The notes under the pieces were generated by a model. That model was not told the origin of the DNA. It saw nothing but the letters and a program-made list of their open reading frames with translations, and made no database searches. From Lachnoclostridium phytofermentans (GTDB taxonomy: Bacteria > Bacillota > Clostridia > Lachnospirales > Lachnospiraceae): 6,269 nt of DNA. The position numbers and the translations under genes were made by a program. The stretch's first letter is position 1. Each line of letters begins with the position of its first letter. Positions 1 through 4,442 of this stretch are shown in pieces. The stretch spans positions 1-6,269 of the forward strand of contig DPVV01000377.1 of the NCBI GenBank assembly GCA_003526525.1, given 5' to 3'.

Positions 1-2
1 TT

Positions 3-197
3 ATGGATGATAATTTCGATAAAGTGCTAACCAAAGTAATTAAACTGAATGATATTGGAGGTAGCCAAATTTCTATAAAGGAACAAGAAGTTAGCGTGGA
101 GTATTCAAAAAATCCTAAGAAAACAATAGAAAGTGCATCAGATAACGAGATAGGGAAAGTTTATTTAACAGAGGATGGTTGGGTTGAAAGGAATTAA
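3..197 (+). CDS. Hypothetical protein, C-terminal part (probably 5'-truncated by window edge)
   Basis: An open frame ends with TAA at 195-197 and gives 64 residues from the first visible ATG at position 3. No ribosome binding site can be seen because only two bases precede the ATG, and the frame is open to the window edge, so this is more likely the tail of a longer protein than a complete gene. The visible part is polar and charged, has no membrane segment and no motif I recognise, and ends in GWVERN. The last codons (gtt gaa agg aat taa) recur twice just downstream as diverged copies, which supports a real gene end here. A strong hairpin terminator at 342-399 probably ends its transcript. 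Function unknown. Confidence 0.5.
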   Translation: MDDNFDKVLTKVIKLNDIGGSQISIKEQEVSVEYSKNPKKTIESASDNEIGKVYLTEDGWVERN

Positions 198-375
198 GTA
201 ATGCAATGGCTAGGTTGAGAGAAATTAAGCATATGTAAAATAAATGTTATGTTTCGATATTAATCAAAGATGGAGTAATAGATAGAGGAATATTCTGAAA
301 GAAATTAAGTATTGTGAAGTAAATGGTGTTTTTTGGTGTTAAGCAGAATTGGATTTATGAATAGAGGAGTTATCT
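182..375 (+). repeat. Diverged tandem copies of the upstream gene's 3' end
   Basis: Two adjacent units of about 80 bp, 216-295 and 296-375, align with one single-base gap and 59 identities over 80 paired positions (hand count). Both begin with the same block as the end of the upstream gene at 182-200. That block encodes V-E-R-N-stop at 183-197, V-E-R-N-stop again at 214-228, and S-E-R-N-stop at 294-308. The block at 182-200 matches 213-231 at 16 of 19 positions. In the copies, in-frame stops lie immediately upstream, so they are not coding. The second unit runs into the terminator hairpin. This looks like leftover 3' ends from an ancestral tandem duplication or repeated cassette exchange. Confidence 0.7.
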
Positions 376-399
376 ATTTAAATCCAGTTCTGCTCTTTT
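342..399 (+). terminator. Long hairpin, probable intrinsic terminator
   Basis: The arms 342-357 (AGCAGAATTGGATTTA) and 379-394 (TAAATCCAGTTCTGCT) pair over 16 bp with one G-U wobble. Inside them a second stem, AATAGA (360-365) with TCTATT (373-378), extends the hairpin and leaves a 7-base loop. The 3' arm is followed by CTTTTA, a short T-rich tail on the + strand only; the opposite side has no T run. It lies about 145 bases past the stop of the first gene and probably ends its transcript. Confidence 0.65.
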
Positions 400-504
400 A
401 TTTGAACTTGAATATTATTTTATTAAAAATATTAAGTTTAGACACTGATAAAGCTCTTTCTTGATATAGAAGTAAAGAAAATTATTTTTACGACGTACTC
501 ATAC

Positions 505-550
505 TAACAGTGATCTGTTAATTACTCATTAATTACTCATTAATTACTCA
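505..550. repeat. Short hairpin plus three perfect 11-bp tandem repeats
   Basis: TTAATTACTCA occurs three times head to tail without mismatch at 518-528, 529-539 and 540-550. A related TACTCAT also occurs at 496-502, and a degenerate tail follows to about 568. Overlapping the first repeat is a perfect inverted repeat, TAACAG (505-510) and CTGTTA (515-520), around the 4-base loop TGAT. The 11-bp period is close to one helical turn, so repeated sites would face the same side of the DNA. It could be a protein-binding array or simply replication slippage; no function is known to me. Confidence 0.75.
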
Positions 551-591
551 TCAAATACTAATGAACTCATTCTTTACGAATGGGGGATAAA

Positions 592-621
592 ATGCTAGAA
601 TTAACCGTGTGCTATAAATAA
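592..621 (+). other. Nine-codon frame with good ribosome site (leader peptide or gene remnant)
   Basis: ATG at 592 is preceded by GGGGG (582-586) at a plausible distance, a better start signal than expected by chance in this AT-rich stretch. The frame encodes MLELTVCYK and stops at 619-621. The peptide resembles the first residues of many ABC ATPases (MLEL..V.YKY), so it may be the stub of a lost gene. It could also be a short leader peptide, or chance. No coding continuation was found in the other frames immediately downstream. Confidence 0.2.
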
Positions 622-706
622 AAATGTTATTCGAGCAACATATATGGGCCGATTAGAACCTAATTATTACCTTATTATAAAAAATTACCACTAAAATGTG
701 TTACAT

Positions 707-847
707 ATGAGAACCCAAAATAAGAAAAGTAAAAGTTCAATCATTAAGCGTATACTAAAATTAATAGAGAAAGTTCTAGTGATATTGATTCAAATATTTT
801 ATGATGAAATGAAGACGTATATTTATATAATAAATAAAAAGCGCTAA
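707..847 (+). CDS. Possible small hydrophobic/basic protein, 46 aa (doubtful)
   Basis: ATG at 707 opens a frame of 46 codons ending with TAA at 845-847. The predicted peptide has a very basic N-terminus (residues 2-18, with five or more Lys/Arg and several Ser), a hydrophobic stretch near residues 22-32 (VLVILIQIF core), then a Tyr/Ile-rich tail ending NKKR. This layout would suit a small membrane-associated peptide. Against it: no ribosome binding site precedes the ATG or the in-frame GTG at 698, the AT-rich codons favour chance frames of this composition, and a promoter-like TATAAT lies inside its 3' end. It stops 31 bases before the phosphotransferase start. Confidence 0.2.
   Translation: MRTQNKKSKSSIIKRILKLIEKVLVILIQIFYDEMKTYIYIINKKR
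826..831 (+). promoter_or_regulatory. Candidate -10 box for the phosphotransferase gene
   Basis: A perfect TATAAT lies at 826-831, 47 bases before the start codon at 879, which would give a leader of about 40 bases containing the ribosome site AGGGGGA (862-868). No good -35 is present: the bases 16-18 upstream (around 802-808, TGATGAA) match the consensus poorly. In DNA this AT-rich a TATAAT can occur by chance. Confidence 0.3.
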
Positions 848-878
848 GTTTTTGGTATTATAGGGGGAGTCGGTAGTT

Positions 879-1610
879 ATGGAACACAAAATGATCGGAC
901 AAGGTAATACTGCCAACGTTTATGAGTGGGAAGATGGAAAGGTATTAAAATTATTTCATCAAGGATATCCTATCGATTCTGTTAAAAGAGAGTATGAGAA
1001 TGCAAAGAGATTGAATTTGATGAACTTTCCAAAGCCAATGGTGTATGATATTGTTACAGTCTCAGAGCAAAATGGTATTTTATATGATAAAGTGAATGGA
1101 AATTGCATGTTTGATTGGCTTATGGCTACTGGAGATATGAAAGGCTGTGCTGAGAAAATAGCACAGCTACAAGATAAAATTAATGAGAATAAAGCATATG
1201 AATTTATGGACTATAAAGAATTCTTGCGTAACAATCTACAGCGCTTTGTTCTTACAGGAGGTATGGAAGCTAAAAGCCAGGGTGAAGAGATGCTTCACTT
1301 GCTTACAACTTTAAAAGATGGAGAGAATTTATGCCATGGAGATTATCATCCGGGCAATATTTTTATAGAAGAGGATAAGGTATCTGTTATTGACTTTATG
1401 AACTGTTGTAGGGGACCTAGAGAATATGATATTGCTAGGAGTCTATATTTAATTCAATACTCACCGATTCCGCAAAATATGCCTGGGGTAGAGGAAGTAT
1501 TAAAGGTTAGAGAGCAATTAGCAGATCACTACCTGAATTATAGGAAGGTGAGTAGAGAAGAGCTGAAAGATTATTTAACTGTTATTACCGTCTCAAGAGG
1601 TGGCGAGTAG
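879..1610 (+). CDS. APH/choline-kinase-family phosphotransferase
   Basis: The 243-residue cytoplasmic protein has the eukaryotic-like kinase fold of aminoglycoside phosphotransferases and choline kinases. A nucleotide loop GQGNTANVY lies at residues 7-15, the ATP-binding Lys is probably K24 (VLKLF), and an acidic partner is E38. The catalytic block HGDYHPGN (153-160) supplies D155 and N160, and IDF with the metal-binding D172 follows. The start is supported by AGGGGGA 10 bases upstream. The transferred phosphate comes from ATP or GTP; the acceptor cannot be told from the sequence. Members of this family phosphorylate aminoglycosides, choline, sugars or other small molecules, and a resistance role is not shown. 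The C-terminus ends at VSRGGE, compact for the family, so slight shortening is possible. It is followed 94 bases later by the regulator gene on the same strand, with no clear terminator between them, so co-transcription is possible. Confidence 0.85.
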   Translation: MEHKMIGQGNTANVYEWEDGKVLKLFHQGYPIDSVKREYENAKRLNLMNFPKPMVYDIVTVSEQNGILYDKVNGNCMFDWLMATGDMKGCAEKIAQLQDKINENKAYEFMDYKEFLRNNLQRFVLTGGMEAKSQGEEMLHLLTTLKDGENLCHGDYHPGNIFIEEDKVSVIDFMNCCRGPREYDIARSLYLIQYSPIPQNMPGVEEVLKVREQLADHYLNYRKVSREELKDYLTVITVSRGGE

Positions 1611-1694
1611 TATTATAGGAAAATAAGTGTGAAAGTAAAAGCAATATTCATGATAAGCGTTCTCTTGCAAGCAAAACAAAAGTAACGAAGAAAT

Positions 1695-1699
1695 GAGGA
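1695..1699 (+). promoter_or_regulatory. Ribosome binding site deciding the regulator's start
   Basis: GAGGA at 1695-1699 lies 5 bases before the ATG at 1705. It overlaps the alternative upstream ATG at 1693, which has only a weak GAAGAA in front of it. The site therefore favours the second ATG, whose product starts MYKILMIEDD as is usual for this regulator family. Confidence 0.6.
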
Positions 1700-1704
1700 A
1701 AACT

Positions 1705-2376
1705 ATGTATAAAATCTTAATGATAGAAGACGACATGACCATTGCAAAGGCAATTAAAGAACATCTGTGCAAATGGGGTTATGAAACAGAATATATCACC
1801 GATTTTCAGAATGTAACAGAGCAGGTAATAAAGTTCGAACCTCATCTAGTTTTATTAGATGTTTATCTGCCTTATTATAATGGCTTTCATTGGTGTAGTG
1901 AGATAAGACGGGTATCGAAAGTGCCCGTAGTGTTTTTGTCATCCGCCGCAGATAATATGAACATCGTGATGGCGATGAATATGGGGGGAGATGACTTCAT
2001 AGCAAAGCCAGTAGACCTTAATGTACTTACTGCAAAAGTTCAGGCAATCCTTCGCAGAACCTATTCTTTTCAAGGACAATTAAATGCGATTGAACATAAT
2101 GGAGCAATTTTAAATCTCAGTGATATGTCTATGATTTGTGGACATGAAAAGGTAGAGTTAACAAAAAATGAGTTCCGTATTATGCAAATCTTAATGGAAA
2201 ATATCGGACGTGCTATTACAAGAGAAGCGATTATGGAACGATTATGGGAAAATGATAGCTTTGTTGATGATAATACTTTAACTGTCAATGTGAATAGACT
2301 TCGAAAAAAGCTTGATGATGCAGGATTAGAAAATTATATTACTACCAAAAAGGGCGTTGGGTACATGGTAATGTAG
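1705..2376 (+). CDS. bceR: BceR-type response regulator (OmpR/PhoB family)
   Basis: The 223-residue cytoplasmic transcription factor has a receiver domain (about 1-115) and a winged-helix DNA-binding domain (about 125-223). Visible receiver residues are the acidic pair D9-D10, the phosphoacceptor D52 in LLDVYLP, the switch Ser at 79/80 (FLSSA) and the conserved K101 in AKP. The C-terminal half carries the OmpR-family pattern ELTKNEFRIM, then VNVNRLRKKL and a GVGYM wing at the end. An in-frame ATG at 1693 would add four residues (MRKT), but the ribosome site favours 1705. The kinase gene begins 19 bases after its stop, and the Bce-type transporter lies beyond. Symbol and role are assigned at family level: phosphorylated by the adjacent kinase, it should activate the transporter genes, probably through the repeats at 3548-3603. 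Confidence 0.9.
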   Translation: MYKILMIEDDMTIAKAIKEHLCKWGYETEYITDFQNVTEQVIKFEPHLVLLDVYLPYYNGFHWCSEIRRVSKVPVVFLSSAADNMNIVMAMNMGGDDFIAKPVDLNVLTAKVQAILRRTYSFQGQLNAIEHNGAILNLSDMSMICGHEKVELTKNEFRIMQILMENIGRAITREAIMERLWENDSFVDDNTLTVNVNRLRKKLDDAGLENYITTKKGVGYMVM

Positions 2377-2395
2377 GTATAGGCAGGAGAAGAAG

Positions 2396-3436
2396 ATGGA
2401 GAAATCAAGAAAGAATAGGAAACAGAGTATCAAACAAGTATTTAAGCTCTTAGTTTCTTATATAAAAAGACATATCTCAATCATTGTATCCGCAGGAATT
2501 ACAATAGTACTATTTCTTATTGTATTTAGTTTGTATAATCTTCCAGTCGAAGCGGTTTTGTATGCCACTGTATTATCCATAGTAGCAGTTAGTTTATTTG
2601 GAATGATCCGTTTTTATTTCTATTATAAGAGACAGCAAAAACTTCAATGGTTAAAGCATACAATTACCCTATCAGAAGAAGAATTTCCACAGCCACAAGA
2701 TAGGATAGAGGAAGATTATCAAGAAATTATCCGCATCTTAAGTGAAAGGTATACAAAGATGTATTCTGATGTGGATGAAAAATTATCAGACATGATGGAC
2801 TATTATACTATGTGGGTACATCAGATTAAGACACCAATTGCAGCAATGAGTTTGTTATTACAGAGTGAAGAAACGTCCATGTCAGAGGAATTACAGGATC
2901 AATTATTTAAAATAGAACAATATGTAGGAATGGTGCTTCAATACTTGCGTGTTGAGAGTATGTCAGGAGATTTGTTATTATCACGGTATGACCTTGATGA
3001 TATCGTGAAGCAGGCTATAAAAAAGCATACAAAGTCATTTATCAGAAAGAAGATTACATTACATTATGAAGAAATTCATAAAAAAGTTTTAACAGACGAA
3101 AAATGGCTGGTTTTTGTGATAGAGCAGTTAATATCCAATGCATTAAAATACACGAATTCAGGCAGCATCTCCATCTATTTAGATACTGAACTTGAAGATA
3201 CCTTAGTAATAGAAGATACCGGTATCGGTATTTGTCCTGAGGATTTACCAAGAGTATGTGAGAAAGGTTACACCGGATATAATGGCAGAGCAGATAAAAA
3301 ATCTACTGGAATCGGCTTATATCTTTGCAAACGTATCTTAAATAAGTTATCGCACACTATGACGATAACCTCCGAAGTTTCGAAAGGGACAAAGGTGTAT
3401 ATAGGCTTGGCTATAAAAGAATTAATCGTGGAATAA
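2396..3436 (+). CDS. bceS: BceS-type intramembrane-sensing histidine kinase
   Basis: The 346-residue membrane kinase has two N-terminal membrane helices (about 27-47 and 52-77) joined by only a few residues (NLPVE), so it has essentially no outside sensor domain. This is the hallmark of kinases that receive their signal from a partner ABC transporter. After a linker come the phosphoacceptor H142 in MWVHQIKTPI, and the ATP-binding domain with N248 (N box, ISNALKYT), DTGIG at 274-278 and STGIGLYL around 303-310. All catalytic motifs are intact. AGGAGA (2385-2390) lies 5 bases before the ATG, and the gene follows the regulator by 19 bases, so the two are co-transcribed. The last codons (LIVE) and stop are part of a 12-bp tandem repeat. 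Symbol is at family level. Confidence 0.9.
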   Translation: MEKSRKNRKQSIKQVFKLLVSYIKRHISIIVSAGITIVLFLIVFSLYNLPVEAVLYATVLSIVAVSLFGMIRFYFYYKRQQKLQWLKHTITLSEEEFPQPQDRIEEDYQEIIRILSERYTKMYSDVDEKLSDMMDYYTMWVHQIKTPIAAMSLLLQSEETSMSEELQDQLFKIEQYVGMVLQYLRVESMSGDLLLSRYDLDDIVKQAIKKHTKSFIRKKITLHYEEIHKKVLTDEKWLVFVIEQLISNALKYTNSGSISIYLDTELEDTLVIEDTGIGICPEDLPRVCEKGYTGYNGRADKKSTGIGLYLCKRILNKLSHTMTITSEVSKGTKVYIGLAIKELIVE

Positions 3437-3457
3437 ATCGTGAAATAAATCGTGAAA
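3422..3457 (+). repeat. 12-bp tandem repeat across the kinase stop codon
   Basis: Three units follow head to tail: TTAATCGTGGAA (3422-3433), TAAATCGTGAAA (3434-3445) and TAAATCGTGAAA (3446-3457). The first unit encodes the kinase's last residues L-I-V-E, and the TAA stop begins the second. Because the unit is a multiple of three, every following unit starts with an in-frame TAA, and a further TAATAA follows at 3458-3463, giving four in-frame stops. Slippage of a 12-bp unit at the gene end is the simplest origin. Confidence 0.85.
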
Positions 3458-3494
3458 TAATAAAAAATAGAACCGTTATGATAAGGAGAAGCTC

Positions 3495-3508
3495 GCAAAG
3501 CGCTTTGC
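3495..3508. repeat. Perfect 14-bp palindrome
   Basis: GCAAAGCGCTTTGC is identical to its reverse complement over all 14 bases and is clearly more GC-rich than its surroundings. It sits 59 bases after the kinase stop and directly before the hairpin at 3512-3540. It could be an operator for a dimeric protein or part of a dispersed intergenic repeat; a zero-loop RNA hairpin from it alone would be strained. Confidence 0.6.
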
Positions 3509-3511
3509 CAC

Positions 3512-3540
3512 AAGAAAAGTTCAACAAGCGTACTTTTCTT
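3512..3540 (+). terminator. Hairpin after the kinase gene, possible weak terminator
   Basis: AAGAAAAGT (3512-3520) and ACTTTTCTT (3532-3540) pair perfectly over 9 bp around an 11-base loop. The stem is AT-rich and the 3' arm plus following TAATATATT is T-rich, so it could give partial termination of the regulator-kinase transcript. Stability is modest. Confidence 0.35.
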
Positions 3541-3547
3541 TAATATA

Positions 3548-3561
3548 TTACAATAATGTAA
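3548..3561. promoter_or_regulatory. Probable response-regulator operator, TTACA-N4-TGTAA
   Basis: A perfect inverted repeat TTACA (3548-3552), ATAA, TGTAA (3557-3561) lies 101 bases before the ATPase start. As I recall, inverted repeats of the form TNACA-N4-TGTAA have been described upstream of transporter genes regulated by BceR-type regulators; I cannot check this here. The half AATGTAAG (3555-3562) is repeated exactly at 3575-3582, 20 bp or about two helical turns further, and inverted as TACATT at 3598-3603. This array fits cooperative binding by an OmpR-family protein. Confidence 0.5.
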
Positions 3562-3568
3562 GTTTGAA

Positions 3569-3609
3569 AAAGAGAATGTAAGCCAAAGCGATGGCTATAC
3601 ATTCTCTTT
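3569..3609 (+). terminator. Strong hairpin between kinase and transporter genes
   Basis: AAAGAGAATGTA (3569-3580) pairs perfectly with TACATTCTCTTT (3598-3609). The stem continues inward with AGCCA (3581-3585) and TGGCT (3592-3596), leaving a 6-base loop (AAGCGA) and one bulged A at 3597: 17 bp in all. The T-rich but interrupted tail (TTTCTCTGTT) suggests an intrinsic terminator or attenuator for read-through from the kinase gene. As DNA it also contains two of the TGTA half-sites and reaches the -35 region of the proposed transporter promoter, so it may have a double role. Confidence 0.55.
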
Positions 3610-3612
3610 CTC

Positions 3613-3621
3613 TGTTATACT
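3613..3621 (+). promoter_or_regulatory. Extended -10 promoter for the ABC transporter genes
   Basis: TGTTATACT contains TATACT (3616-3621), one mismatch from TATAAT, preceded by the extended-10 TG at 3613-3614. No consensus -35 is found 16-18 bases upstream (around 3592-3599); the hairpin arm with a TACATT half-site lies there instead. A promoter without a -35 but with upstream activator sites is what an activator-dependent transporter promoter would look like. It would give a leader of about 35 bases before the ATPase gene. Confidence 0.45.
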
Positions 3622-3662
3622 AACACCATATTCGTGATAGAAAATTTTTTAGGAGGAAAGTC

Positions 3663-4442
3663 ATGTCATTATTAGAAGTTAAAAATTTAAAAAAAATATA
3701 TACCACACGATTTGGTGGAAATCAGGTTCAAGCTTTATCGAATGTTTCATTTTCAGTTGAGCAAGGAGAATATGTTGCCATTATGGGTGAGTCAGGATCC
3801 GGAAAAACAACGTTACTAAACATCTTAGCTTCTCTTGATAAGCCAAGCAGCGGAGAAGTGTTATTAGATGGTAAGAGCCTTAACACGATAAAAGAGTCAG
3901 AGATATCTGCATTTCGTCGTAATAATTTAGGCTTTGTGTTTCAAGATTTTAATTTACTTGATACATTTTCCTTACAGGATAATATCTTTTTACCCTTAGT
4001 TTTATCCGGAAAACAGTATGACGAGATGCAAGGAAGACTTCAAAAAATCGCTGCAAGATTAGGTATCTCAGATTTACTAAACAAATTTCCTTATGAAGTA
4101 TCCGGTGGACAGAAACAAAGAGCAGCAGTTGCCAGAGCATTGATAACAAATCCACGCTTAATTCTTGCGGACGAACCAACAGGTGCGCTTGATTCTAGAG
4201 CTACCGATAGTTTACTAAAGGTATTCACGGAACTCAATGACGAAGGTCAGACAATTTTAATGGTTACCCACAGTACAAAGGCTGCAAGCCATGCCAAAAG
4301 AGTACTTTTTATCAAGGATGGTGAGGTGTATCATCAACTATATCGTGCAGGGATGTCAAAAGAAGAAATGTTTGCTAAAATCTCTGACACACTAACTATG
4401 ATAGCGACTGGATCTACTCGTGGGGGTGACATACATGAATAG
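3663..4442 (+). CDS. bceA: BceA-type ABC transporter ATP-binding protein
   Basis: The 259-residue cytoplasmic ATPase is of the MacB/LolD/FtsE-like group that pairs with large FtsX-type permeases. All motifs are present in order: Walker A GESGSGKTT (42-50), Q-loop Q94, signature VSGGQKQR (146-153), Walker B LILADE with catalytic E171, D-loop ALDS (175-178) and switch H203. The start is set by a perfect AGGAGG (3651-3656) 6 bases upstream. The end overlaps the permease start by 8 bases, indicating translational coupling. It probably powers removal of a peptide antibiotic from its cell-wall lipid target and the signalling to the neighbouring kinase. The C-terminal tail after about residue 225 is longer than the minimal ATPase core, as in this family. 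Symbol is at family level. Confidence 0.92.
   Translation: MSLLEVKNLKKIYTTRFGGNQVQALSNVSFSVEQGEYVAIMGESGSGKTTLLNILASLDKPSSGEVLLDGKSLNTIKESEISAFRRNNLGFVFQDFNLLDTFSLQDNIFLPLVLSGKQYDEMQGRLQKIAARLGISDLLNKFPYEVSGGQKQRAAVARALITNPRLILADEPTGALDSRATDSLLKVFTELNDEGQTILMVTHSTKAASHAKRVLFIKDGEVYHQLYRAGMSKEEMFAKISDTLTMIATGSTRGGDIHE

Larger units (their letters stand above)
198..878. other. Long AT-rich intergenic region, no recognisable gene
   Basis: About 680 bases separate the first gene from the phosphotransferase. The left part (to about 400) is explained by gene-end repeats and a terminator. From 400 to 878 I see only short elements: a weak hairpin (472-478 with 485-491), a perfect 6-bp hairpin (505-510 with 515-520), 11-bp tandem repeats, a 9-codon frame with a good ribosome site, a 46-codon frame without one, and a possible promoter next to the phosphotransferase gene. 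No tRNA, T-box or riboswitch core was recognised. The base composition and many stops in all frames suggest decayed DNA. Confidence 0.6.

Noticed and set aside
518..550. CRISPR-like array
   Set aside because: The units are only 11 bp and directly adjacent, without spacers, and no cas gene is present.
861..878. T-box or other riboswitch upstream of the phosphotransferase
   Set aside because: No T-box core, no recognised aptamer and no terminator/antiterminator pair were found between 600 and 878.
879..1610. Aminoglycoside resistance gene
   Set aside because: The fold and catalytic residues are those of the family, but the family has many acceptors and nothing in the sequence identifies an aminoglycoside, so only the family is called.
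1611..1616. TATTAT as a -10 for the regulator-kinase genes
   Set aside because: No -35-like hexamer lies at a suitable distance, and such hexamers are frequent in this AT-rich DNA. The promoter of these genes remains unlocated.
1600..1690. Frameshifted continuation of the phosphotransferase after its stop at 1608-1610
   Set aside because: The frame stays open for some 24 codons after the stop, and the other frames were read too, but none shows residues resembling the family's C-terminus, so a natural end is more likely.
2070..2288. Reverse-strand reading frame antisense to the response regulator gene
   Set aside because: It lies wholly inside a well-supported gene and its translation has no motif. 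Similar reverse-strand frames at 3054-3251, 3949-4179 and 5873-6094 are rejected for the same reason.
3268..3513. Reverse-strand frame of 81 codons covering the kinase end and the spacer
   Set aside because: Most of it is antisense to the conserved ATP-binding domain of the kinase, and the rest is built from the 12-bp repeat, which explains its repetitive translation. No ribosome site or known motif was seen.
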